DNA of 17,047 nucleotides, taken from assembly GCA_910589035.1 (NCBI GenBank), contig CAJUSI010000028.1:1-17047 (forward strand). The letters are read 5' to 3'. The position numbers were made by a program, and so were the translations under genes. The notes below the pieces were generated by a model. The model saw only the letters and a list, made by a program, of their open reading frames with translations, was not told the DNA's origin and did no database searches. Below are positions 1 to 6,369 of the stretch, in pieces. Within the stretch, counting starts at the first letter, position 1. Every line of letters starts with the position of its first letter. This DNA is from an uncultured Acetatifactor sp. (GTDB lineage Bacteria > Bacillota > Clostridia > Lachnospirales > Lachnospiraceae).

Positions 1-2
1 CC

Positions 3-302
3 ACACAGGAAATCCTTGACACATATACAGAACGGTGGCCGATCGAATTATTTTTCCGTCAGAGCAAAAACAAACTCGCGCTGGACAAATATCAGATCCG
101 CTCACGGCAGGGAATCGAACGGTACTGGCTGATTATGTCAGTGGTTCATTACATGTGCTGTATGCATTCCGGGAAATATAATACCTTCGAGGAAGGATAC
201 CGGTATTTTCAGAATCAAGTCAAAACAGAGCGAATCGGTAATCTGCACCAGTTTATAAAAAATGGTGCATCACTTAAAGCTGTTTTGAAATTGGTAGGGT
301 AG
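3..302 (+). CDS. IS4-type DDE transposase, C-terminal part (runs off left edge)
   Basis: An open frame enters from the left edge and ends at TAG 300-302, giving the last 99 residues of a transposase. It contains YTERWPIELFFRQSK, which fits the IS4-family signature Y-(2)-R-(3)-E-(6)-K: Y, R, E and K are all present with the right spacing. The E is the third catalytic acidic residue of the DDE triad. The following LDKYQIRSRQGIERYW and the hydrophobic HYMCC stretch are usual for the end of such enzymes. The 5' part lies outside the window, so whether the element is intact cannot be judged. No convincing terminal inverted repeat or target duplication could be identified downstream. The family call is from recognised motifs, not from a search. 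Confidence 0.82.
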   Translation, partial: TQEILDTYTERWPIELFFRQSKNKLALDKYQIRSRQGIERYWLIMSVVHYMCCMHSGKYNTFEEGYRYFQNQVKTERIGNLHQFIKNGASLKAVLKLVG

Positions 303-476
303 TTTTGTGCAAGTTTCAATATTTGCTCATTTATAGATATTAATTTGAAGGAGTTTGTAGAAAATCTATGCCGAAGAGAAAAATTTAATTTACTTATACA
401 AATAGCTATTTATACGGGGATTGCAGCTGCGGGAATAATGGGAATGATTCCGCGACAGCGTCATTCTATTCGGTAA
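303..476 (+). other. Open remnant after the transposase stop, with a membrane-like segment
   Basis: The transposase reading frame stays open after its TAG for 57 more codons, to TAA 474-476. The C-terminal part reads LLIQIAIYTGIAAAGIMGMI followed by PRQRHSIR, which looks like one membrane segment with a basic tail. The only plausible start is TTG at 345, and it lacks a Shine-Dalgarno sequence in front. It may be the 3' scar of a gene disrupted by the insertion element, or chance. It ends 17 bases before the next gene. No family is recognised. Confidence 0.25.
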
Positions 477-493
477 AGGAAGAGGTGATAAAT

Positions 494-1024
494 GTGAATT
501 TCTATATCCAGGCGTGCAATCCGAGAACTCAGTGTAAAGCAGATAGCAATGATAAAACATTGGCGGATGCGATTGAAAACGCCTTCCCGTTAAAAACGGA
601 GGATGCCATATTGATGTGGAACCATATCAGCATCCCGCTATCCTATAAATATGATATAAGCTATATGATGGATGATATTCTCATGCTGCTGAACATGCTG
701 CAAAGCAGGGAAAAAGGAGAATTGACGATACATTGGCTCCCTGATACTTTCAGATGTGATTGGATAGTCAGATGGATGGCAGATAGACTGGATATTCAGT
801 CAAAGTGGGGAAATACAGTTGGTAATTTGCAAATTCTTTTAAATGAAAAATCCCGCATATCCCTTAAAAAAGAGGACTTTATAAAGGAATGGAAAAGCAT
901 TTTGCATGTTGTGATTACAGGGTTAATAAAGTGCGGATATACCGTAGACAGGATAAAGAATATGAAGCAGCTAATTGCTCAGTATGAGAATATTAATGGG
1001 AGCGGAATTTTGTACAATGAGTGA
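494..1024 (+). CDS. Uncharacterised small protein, possible immunity protein
   Basis: This encodes a 176-aa cytosolic protein with no signal peptide or membrane segment, and I do not recognise its family. The start is chosen at GTG 494 because AGAGGTGATA (481-490), one mismatch from the ideal Shine-Dalgarno, ends at a proper distance from it. An in-frame GTG at 485 would overlap that site. Visible features are a Trp-rich middle (IHWLPDTFRCDWIVRW) and a C-terminal half of likely helices. It overlaps the next gene by 8 bp (ATGAGTGA), which suggests translational coupling. It is the first gene of a five-gene AT-rich run next to a transposase. Size, context and an immunity-like neighbour suggest an immunity or accessory role, but this is inference. 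Confidence 0.72.
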   Translation: MNFYIQACNPRTQCKADSNDKTLADAIENAFPLKTEDAILMWNHISIPLSYKYDISYMMDDILMLLNMLQSREKGELTIHWLPDTFRCDWIVRWMADRLDIQSKWGNTVGNLQILLNEKSRISLKKEDFIKEWKSILHVVITGLIKCGYTVDRIKNMKQLIAQYENINGSGILYNE

Positions 1025-1421
1025 AAAAATAAAAGAATTATATGACTGTGAATATGTTACTTCAGATGAGGCATTATATCCGTTGCAGGAATGGTATAAT
1101 ACTTTAATTGATAAAACAATGGATGATATCACCATAGCAGATGTTTTGCGAATGATCCGTCAGAAAATGTTTATTAAACTTGCAATGCAAAAAGCAGTGG
1201 AGATATTACAAAGGAATGTATTTGCGGGAGAACTATATGATGGACAATTACTTGATAAAATATCAGAAATTGATTCGGAATTTTTCGAAATTGATACAGA
1301 AAAGTTAAAACTTGTAGTAAAAGATGCATTAGATAAAAGTGAAGCATATGAGTGGTCATATGATGGAGAAAAAGAGGAATTCATTGAGATAGTAAAACTC
1401 CTTGCGAAAAAAATAGCTTGA
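1017..1421 (+). CDS. CDI-type immunity protein (CdiI-like)
   Basis: This 134-aa soluble protein resembles proteins annotated as contact-dependent growth inhibition immunity proteins, which bind and neutralise a cognate toxin domain in the cytosol. Supporting features are the opening KELYDCEY, then LQEWYNTLIDKTMDDITIAD with DVLRMIRQ (residues 42-49), and AGELYDGQLLDKI (70-82). These match the family pattern of a D-[IV]-x-[IV]-x-D-[LV]-R-x-[LM]-I-x-Q helix followed by a G-[DE]-x-Y-x-G-x-LL turn. ATG 1017 is used because it overlaps the previous stop and places the family-like N terminus first. An upstream in-frame ATG at 975 lies inside the previous gene. The weak GGGAG (998-1002) sits about 14 bases upstream. 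No cognate toxin is in the window. The family match is from memory of the pattern. Confidence 0.72.
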   Translation: MSEKIKELYDCEYVTSDEALYPLQEWYNTLIDKTMDDITIADVLRMIRQKMFIKLAMQKAVEILQRNVFAGELYDGQLLDKISEIDSEFFEIDTEKLKLVVKDALDKSEAYEWSYDGEKEEFIEIVKLLAKKIA

Positions 1422-1453
1422 AAATTAAGTTTTGAGGACAGAATGGAGAGGAA

Positions 1454-1897
1454 ATGCTATCAGCAATAATTGGTAAAAAGCTCACAGATATTTATACTGT
1501 TGGATTTATATATCCGGAAGAGGAAAAAACGGAATTTACACCTGATTTAAGATGGATATATTTCGAATTTGAAGACATACTGATAGAATTTGAATCTTTC
1601 GAGCAGTATAGCCGGTTGAGAATGCAAAGGGTTTTAGATGTGCGATATTGCTTTGAGCAGGATGAAGATATGATTAAAGTCAAGTCGTCGGTTAGAGAAT
1701 TTGTCCTGATCAGTTCATTGCTTGCCAACAATTTAGTCAAAGAAACAGTACTTATAGATGGCACTGAAGAAAATTGTGCCGCGGCAAAAATTGTATTGGA
1801 AAATGGACAAACGATCTTTATCGATCCCGGTTTTCCATATGGGATTGGCGTAGGAGGGAAAGAACAGGAAGCGTATTGGTGTTATGCTAAAACATAA
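1454..1897 (+). CDS. Uncharacterised acidic protein, possible immunity protein
   Basis: This 147-aa soluble protein starts at ATG 1454, just after GGAGAGG (1445-1451). The composition is acidic and β-rich, with alternating hydrophobic strands such as LRWIYFEFEDILIEFESFEQYSRLR (split here: strand, then ESFEQYSRLR). The C-terminal segment VLENGQTIFIDPGFPYGIGVGG resembles a motif (NG-x-x-IFIDP, then GI-x-x-GG) I associate with small bacterial immunity or unknown proteins, though I cannot name the family. It lies 32 bp after the CdiI-like gene and 45 bp before the DUF1871-like gene, all on one strand, so co-transcription is likely. A function as an immunity protein is inferred only from context and general character. 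Confidence 0.7.
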   Translation: MLSAIIGKKLTDIYTVGFIYPEEEKTEFTPDLRWIYFEFEDILIEFESFEQYSRLRMQRVLDVRYCFEQDEDMIKVKSSVREFVLISSLLANNLVKETVLIDGTEENCAAAKIVLENGQTIFIDPGFPYGIGVGGKEQEAYWCYAKT

Positions 1898-1942
1898 GAA
1901 TTTCAGTGTTAGTCTGTCAAATTGATTTGGAGAGGAGAAAAA

Positions 1943-2230
1943 TTGAGGGATAAAATAGAGAAGATTATCAATGACTGGGATCCCATAGGATTTTTTCCAA
2001 TGGCCCCTGAAGACGAGTATACAGATGAAATATCAAAAATACATGAATACATTTATTCTGAGAAAAATCAGCAGCTTCAATTCCAGCAGCTTCAAATCCG
2101 GCAGATTCAAGCTCTGGCAGAGACAATTAATACGATATTTATAAAAGCATTTGGCAAGGATGTCTATGATGAAAATCCCGGGCAATGCATGCTGGTCGCA
2201 AAGAAAATATTGGAGCAGAAAAGGATATAA
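1943..2230 (+). CDS. DUF1871-like protein
   Basis: This 95-aa protein of unknown function has the hallmark opening of DUF1871 proteins: IINDWDPIGFFPMAPEDEY at about residues 8-26, followed by EISKIHEYIY. A second conserved-looking block, LAETINTIFIKAFG, precedes the end. TTG 1943 is taken as the start because AGAGGAGA (1931-1938) lies 4-5 bases before it. An in-frame TTG at 1922 has no such site. Residues 43-57 (QQLQFQQLQIRQIQA) are encoded by three 15-bp repeats, described separately, and look like an insertion between the two conserved blocks. Proteins of this type often occur near polymorphic-toxin immunity genes, but no biochemical role is established that I can cite. Confidence 0.75.
   Translation: MRDKIEKIINDWDPIGFFPMAPEDEYTDEISKIHEYIYSEKNQQLQFQQLQIRQIQALAETINTIFIKAFGKDVYDENPGQCMLVAKKILEQKRI
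2069..2113 (+). repeat. Three in-frame 15-bp tandem repeats within the DUF1871-like gene
   Basis: Units at 2069-2083 and 2084-2098 differ at a single base (cagcagcttcaattc and cagcagcttcaaatc). A third, more diverged unit follows at 2099-2113 (cggcagattcaagct). They encode QQLQF, QQLQI and RQIQA, so the frame is preserved and a glutamine-rich helix is lengthened by about five residues per unit. This looks like slippage-driven expansion. Confidence 0.85.
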
Positions 2231-2236
2231 GAAATT

Positions 2237-2905
2237 ATGGTACAAATGGACTATAAATGTATGATTATACATAAACTGACGCAGTATTTATCAAGAGAAA
2301 TACAAAGAGAGGAACTATGCAAATATGCGACAGATATGATACATAAGATGCTTCGTGGAGATATTTTTATCTTAAAGAATTTAGAAATATGGGGTATACT
2401 TACAGAAATATCGGGGATTGATGATGCCGATGATTTTTATTGTGATGATACAGTGAAACATTGCTTTGAAGTGTTGAAAGGCATCAAAAATACCACCTTT
2501 ACTTTTGCCATGCATATACCTAAGGAATATACAGGAGATAGTTTTCCGGAGATAGAGGAAATGCTGGTAGAGTATAAAAAAGGGAAAGACTTTTCGACAG
2601 ATGCGATGCTAAAATTAAAGGCCATAATGGAAAGGAAAGTGGATATTGTTACCACATTGAATGATATGATAGAATCGCAGATAATAGACTTATTGAAGCT
2701 GGGATATACATTTTATGATGAGGAAGGTAATAATGCTTTTTTGATTAAAAGTACTGTCTTTATAAGCGATGAGAAGGCTATGCTTTCAGAAGAGAAACTT
2801 TTAGACAAAATATTTACATTACTGGAATGTTATAGAGGCAAGCGGAGTTTCTTTGTTCAGATAATTTATAGGGAAGGAAGGGGAAATGTTTCAATACTCG
2901 TGTGA
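2237..2905 (+). CDS. Uncharacterised 222-aa protein, possible immunity protein
   Basis: This is a soluble, mostly helical, acidic protein without signal or membrane segments, and I do not recognise the family. It seems two-part. Residues 1-100 (HKLTQYLSREIQREELCKYATDM, then LEIWGILTEISGIDD) look like a helical module common in small clostridial proteins of unknown function. Residues 120-222 form a second module ending in FFVQIIYREGRGNVSILV. ATG 2237 is used, with AAAGGA (2219-2224) about 12 bases upstream. ATG 2246 is an alternative start. It begins 6 bp after the previous stop, so it belongs to the same transcription unit. Translation stays open in frame after the TGA (see next entry), so a longer ancestral protein is possible. 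Confidence 0.7.
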   Translation: MVQMDYKCMIIHKLTQYLSREIQREELCKYATDMIHKMLRGDIFILKNLEIWGILTEISGIDDADDFYCDDTVKHCFEVLKGIKNTTFTFAMHIPKEYTGDSFPEIEEMLVEYKKGKDFSTDAMLKLKAIMERKVDIVTTLNDMIESQIIDLLKLGYTFYDEEGNNAFLIKSTVFISDEKAMLSEEKLLDKIFTLLECYRGKRSFFVQIIYREGRGNVSILV

Positions 2906-3067
2906 GGAAATATATATGGACAATTCTGGTTGACTTTTCCGGCAATATGTCCGATCTGTAGAGAAAGAGAAGGCATTGCTATTTACACAAATGGAAAAAT
3001 GAAGATGAGAAAGGAAGAAGCGTTGTGGCTTTTTCGAGGGTATCGCAAAAAAATCTTGGAACAATAA
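2906..3067 (+). other. In-frame open stretch after the TGA, with a CxxC pair
   Basis: After the TGA at 2903-2905 the same frame is open for 53 codons, to TAA 3065-3067. It would read GQFWLTFPAICPICRERE and continue through a basic segment (KMKMRKEEALWLFRGYRKK). There is no good start codon with a ribosome site at the beginning; the first in-frame options are a TTG after GQFW and ATG codons near KMKM. It may be the cut-off tail of the preceding gene, a fragment of another cassette, or chance openness in AT-rich DNA. The CPIC pair hints at a zinc-binding turn but only one pair is present. Confidence 0.25.
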
Positions 3068-3084
3068 GGGGATTTTGATATAAT
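3056..3084 (+). promoter_or_regulatory. Sigma-A-type promoter with extended -10
   Basis: TTGGAA (3056-3061) and TATAAT (3079-3084) are separated by exactly 17 bases. TG at 3076-3077, one base before the -10, makes an extended -10. Transcription would begin near 3091, leaving a leader of about 105 bases before the membrane-protein gene at 3197. It marks the boundary between the AT-rich accessory block and the following operon. Confidence 0.75.
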
Positions 3085-3196
3085 GTATTGGTATTTTCTC
3101 AGATCTGCAGATACAAAAAATGTCATTTACTATAGTTATAGTTTGGGCAGATAGTTTAAAATCAAAAAAATAAAGAGAAGTCGGAGCTGCGGGCAG

Positions 3197-5488
3197 ATGA
3201 GAGTTAATAATATTTTGACAGGTAACTACAGAAAAGCATTTTTGGCGGTATGTGTCATCGGACTGGGCATCATTATTTTGCTGTTGATACCGGCAATGCA
3301 GGAAAAAAAGGAATATTGCTATTCCATTGACCGAACCGTCGAACCGGGAAATGGAGAGACTGTTTTATATGAGGCCATTGAGCTTCCGGTTGGAATTTAC
3401 TCTGTGCGGGTAAACTATCATACAACAGCGGATTTTGAATATGTTGTAAGGCTGACGGACGATAGTATGCCGCCTTTGCGAGTAATGCAGAATGACCAGA
3501 TACTGGCTGCGGCCCATTCTTCCGAAGAATTTCATCTCTGGCTCTTTGGCAGGTCGGAGAATCTCACGCTTTCGGTTTCCGGCGAGTCTGAACAGGAAAT
3601 TTATTTTGAACAGGTGTGCATAACGGAGACGGGGCAGCTTTGGTACAGCATAATTTTCGTAAGCCTGGTGTTCATCCTTCTGATTCTGGGATGCATTGTC
3701 TGTGCCGCCTGGCATCATGCGTATAAAATCCCGGCGTCCGGATTTGTGGTGGCAGGACTTATTCTCCTGCTGACCTGGCTGCTGTCCAGACCCTACCTGA
3801 TGAACTGGATTATATCCACAGGAGATAGCGGGTATCATATTGAAAGGATTGACGGTGTGGCAAACAGTATTGCAAATGGGGTGTTCCCCATGCGCCTGGA
3901 GGCAAATTTTCCGCTTGGATACGGCTATGCGGACGGAATACTGTATGGATCGACCCTGCTGTACATCCCGGCAGTTTTATGGCTGATCGGTTTCCCGGTT
4001 CTGTATTATTATAATATCTTCATAATACTTATCAACTTTGCTACGATTCTGGTGGCGTTTTATTGCTTTGGAAGGATGTTTCAGGATAAATATATCGGGC
4101 TGCTGTGCAGTGCCCTGTATGCATTTTCATTATACAGGATCACTGTCCTGTTTGAGCGGGGATGCGTGGGCGAGGGATGTGCCCAGATTTTTCTGCCCCT
4201 GCTTTTGTACGGATATTACCGCATGTTTACGGAAGATATGGAGGCAAAAAGCTATAAGAATATATGGCTGATTCTGGTGATAGGCTATTCCGGAGTGCTG
4301 CAGTCCCATACGCTGACCTGTGAGCTGGCATTGATATGGACCGGCGTTATCTGCCTTATAAATGTGCGGAGAGTATTCCGCAGGACTACCTTTATCCAGC
4401 TGGTTAAGGGGGCGGCGTTTACTTTATTGTGTAATGCATGGTATGCGGTACCGTTCCTGGACTATTATTTAACCGAAAATCTGATGATCAAACATACCGG
4501 GCAACGGTTGATTCAGCATGAGGGAATTACGCTGAGGGAAGTATTTATACATTTCTTTGACGGAGTTTTGGAGGACGAACAGGGTATGACCATCAGAGCA
4601 GTGGGACCTGGGCTGATTCCCATGCTGGTATTGATTGTCTTTACAGGGCTGGCGATTTATGCTCTAGTGAAAAAGAAGAAAAGCGGGCTTTTGGCTGCCG
4701 GAGCAATGTGTGCTGTTCTGTCCTTACTATGCATTGTTTTCTCGTTGAGGACATTTCCCTGGAATCGGATTCAGCAGGCGTGGCCCATAGCCGGTAATAT
4801 TATCTCCAGCCTTCAGTTTCCTACGAGATTTTTAAATTGGGGGACGCTTTTCATGGTGCCCGTATTTGGATACTGCCTGTGGTATGCCAAATATGAGAGC
4901 AAATGGAAAAAGCCGCTCTATGCAGTGGGGGCGACAGCAGCCATTCTGGCGGTGGGAACTTCGTCCCTGTATCTCATCAATCAGATAAATCTAACTATCG
5001 GCAGGGAGAGGATATTTGACAACAATCAGCTTATAGGGTATGTGTCGGGCGGAGAATATATCATATATGGAACGGATATGTCAAAACTTTCTTATAGTAT
5101 TCCCCTAACCTCGGAAACCGTACAGCTGGTGCAATACGATAAAGGCGACCTGGCGGCGGATTTCCGCTGCAGTAACAGCTCCTTTGAGGAGACCGGGTAT
5201 GTGGAGGTGCCGTTGTTTCTCTACAAAGGATATCGGGCTGAAACAGGAGCGGGTGAAAGACTGACATGTGTATACGGTAATAATAATGTAATACGCGTAT
5301 TGATTCCTCCGAAGTTCAACGATACGATTTCTGTACGATTTGTGAGTCCAGTATACTGGAGAATCAGCGAAGCCTGCAGTGCACTGGCGTGGCTTGCCAT
5401 CCTGATATATTGTGCTCGGACGGCTCGGGGGAAACATGATCAAGGGAATGCAAATAAAAGTATAAAGGCAAATACAAATAAAAGGTGA
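3197..5488 (+). CDS. Large polytopic membrane protein, PTPS-related/YfhO-like
   Basis: This 763-aa integral membrane protein starts at ATG 3197, with GGAG (3183-3186) upstream. Residues about 14-31 form a first membrane helix. Residues about 38-145 form an extracytoplasmic β-rich domain (EPGNGETVLYEAIELPVGIY). Many hydrophobic segments then follow from about 150 to 600, and a second soluble β-like region precedes a last helix near 735-750. After the third helix comes GDSGYHIERIDGV (G209 onward) and then GVFPMR and GYGYADGILYG. This layout is typical of the '6-pyruvoyl-tetrahydropterin synthase-related' membrane domain, a misnamed family resembling GT-C glycosyltransferases such as YfhO, where an acidic residue in the first outer loop is important. 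A role in transferring sugars to envelope polymers is therefore plausible but unproven. The C-terminal tail is polar (NANKSIKANTNKR) and lies over two copies of CAAATAAAAG. The VanZ-family gene begins 9 bp later. Confidence 0.8.
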   Translation: MRVNNILTGNYRKAFLAVCVIGLGIIILLLIPAMQEKKEYCYSIDRTVEPGNGETVLYEAIELPVGIYSVRVNYHTTADFEYVVRLTDDSMPPLRVMQNDQILAAAHSSEEFHLWLFGRSENLTLSVSGESEQEIYFEQVCITETGQLWYSIIFVSLVFILLILGCIVCAAWHHAYKIPASGFVVAGLILLLTWLLSRPYLMNWIISTGDSGYHIERIDGVANSIANGVFPMRLEANFPLGYGYADGILYGSTLLYIPAVLWLIGFPVLYYYNIFIILINFATILVAFYCFGRMFQDKYIGLLCSALYAFSLYRITVLFERGCVGEGCAQIFLPLLLYGYYRMFTEDMEAKSYKNIWLILVIGYSGVLQSHTLTCELALIWTGVICLINVRRVFRRTTFIQLVKGAAFTLLCNAWYAVPFLDYYLTENLMIKHTGQRLIQHEGITLREVFIHFFDGVLEDEQGMTIRAVGPGLIPMLVLIVFTGLAIYALVKKKKSGLLAAGAMCAVLSLLCIVFSLRTFPWNRIQQAWPIAGNIISSLQFPTRFLNWGTLFMVPVFGYCLWYAKYESKWKKPLYAVGATAAILAVGTSSLYLINQINLTIGRERIFDNNQLIGYVSGGEYIIYGTDMSKLSYSIPLTSETVQLVQYDKGDLAADFRCSNSSFEETGYVEVPLFLYKGYRAETGAGERLTCVYGNNNVIRVLIPPKFNDTISVRFVSPVYWRISEACSALAWLAILIYCARTARGKHDQGNANKSIKANTNKR

Positions 5489-5497
5489 TATATTCAG

Positions 5498-6073
5498 GTG
5501 ATAAACTATATCAGAAAACTCAGTATTATCATATTGCTGGCGCTGCCGTTCTACCTGCTCCTTCGCAGGCCCTGGAGAAGAAAGCAGGCAGGAGAATGGG
5601 CCCTGGGGGCATTCTTTCTGTTTAACCTGGGACTTTTGGCGCTGGCCCTGGAAGGGGAGTACGCAGATCCGGCCCTCATGCTCCGCCGTGCCCTCTCCCG
5701 CATTGATACAGGCGAGGGGATCAACCTGGTTCCCCTGCGGACCATAAGAGGATTTTTCCGGGATTTTCAGCCGGAGCTTTTTATGGTAAACATTGTCGGC
5801 AATATTGTCATGTTCTTCCCATGGGGATTCGGTATGGCGCTGCTGTGGGAGAAGAACAGAAAGACGAAGAGAATCCTGTTGTATTCTCTGGCGCTGCCTC
5901 TTTTCATAGAGACCGCTCAGCTTTTTGTCGGAAGAAATGTGGATGTGGACGATCTGATTCTGAATTTTGCGGGAGGATGCCTGGGAGCGGGAAGCTTCAA
6001 CCTGGCTTTTTCCGGGCGGCAGTCTGCATTGCAGGGGCCTGCGGGGAGAACGGCTGAAAACGATGAAATGTGA
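5498..6073 (+). CDS. VanZ-family membrane protein
   Basis: This 191-aa protein has about four or five membrane helices. Conserved VanZ-family features are visible: N98 and N102 in VNIVGNIVMFFPWG, E138 and Q141 in IETAQLF, then R146, D149, D151-D152 and N156 in RNVDVDDLILNFAGG. VanZ itself confers low-level teicoplanin resistance in enterococci, but most family members have unknown roles at the cell surface, so no resistance phenotype is claimed. GTG 5498 is used because AAAGGTGA (5481-5488) lies 9 bases upstream and overlaps the preceding stop codon. That tight link suggests an operon with the upstream membrane protein. The C-terminal tail (about 172-191) is polar and not conserved-looking. 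No clear terminator follows; only a weak AT-rich 6-bp dyad at 6197-6214. Confidence 0.88.
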   Translation: MINYIRKLSIIILLALPFYLLLRRPWRRKQAGEWALGAFFLFNLGLLALALEGEYADPALMLRRALSRIDTGEGINLVPLRTIRGFFRDFQPELFMVNIVGNIVMFFPWGFGMALLWEKNRKTKRILLYSLALPLFIETAQLFVGRNVDVDDLILNFAGGCLGAGSFNLAFSGRQSALQGPAGRTAENDEM

Positions 6074-6249
6074 AAGAAAATGAAAAATCGTTACTTTCAG
6101 GCAAATCTCTTTATTGCCTTGCTTTCATGCATGGTGGAGCGGCGGGATGCATGGAGGTTTACTGTGTTTATTTCCAGCTAAAGTAAGAATAATTATAATA
6201 CTTATTATAGTATTCAAAAAATAGAATTACAAATTTCTGAAAAAAGCAG

Positions 6250-6278
6250 TTGGAAAGACAGGGAAGTTTTGGTATAAT
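6250..6278 (+). promoter_or_regulatory. Sigma-A-type promoter with extended -10 for glgP
   Basis: TTGGAA (6250-6255) and TATAAT (6273-6278) are 17 bases apart, with TG at 6270-6271 giving an extended -10. The design is the same as the promoter at 3056-3084, including an identical -35. Transcription should start near 6285, about 85 bases before the glgP start. Confidence 0.8.
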
Positions 6279-6298
6279 ACAGAAATGAACAGAAGAGA

Positions 6299-6321
6299 CC
6301 GGGAAAGCCCGGGGCTCCCGG
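6299..6321 (+). promoter_or_regulatory. GC-rich hairpin at the 5' end of the glgP leader
   Basis: CCGGG (6299-6303) pairs with CCCGG (6317-6321). Inside it AGCC pairs with GGCT around a CGG loop, leaving a two-base AA bulge. It begins only some 14 bases after the expected transcription start. There is no U-run, so it is not a terminator. A transcript-stabilising 5' hairpin is one possibility. CCGGG can also pair with an alternative CCCGG nearby (6309-6313). Confidence 0.5.
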
Positions 6322-6369
6322 GAGGGAGATATGTATTTCTAATAATTAAGAAGCGAAAGGAGAAAAATC

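Noticed and set aside
975..1016. Upstream ATG extension of the CdiI-like protein
   Set aside because: It would overlap the previous gene by 50 bp and adds a non-family N terminus; the ATG at 1017 fits the family start and the short-overlap arrangement.
6127..6155. Two copies of ATGCATGG
   Set aside because: Eight-base direct repeat, too short to mean much in a non-coding gap.
6197..6214. AATACT/AGTATT dyad after the VanZ gene as a terminator
   Set aside because: Only six AT-rich pairs and no T-run on the plus strand (As follow), so termination is not supported; as a reverse-strand terminator no gene reads towards it.
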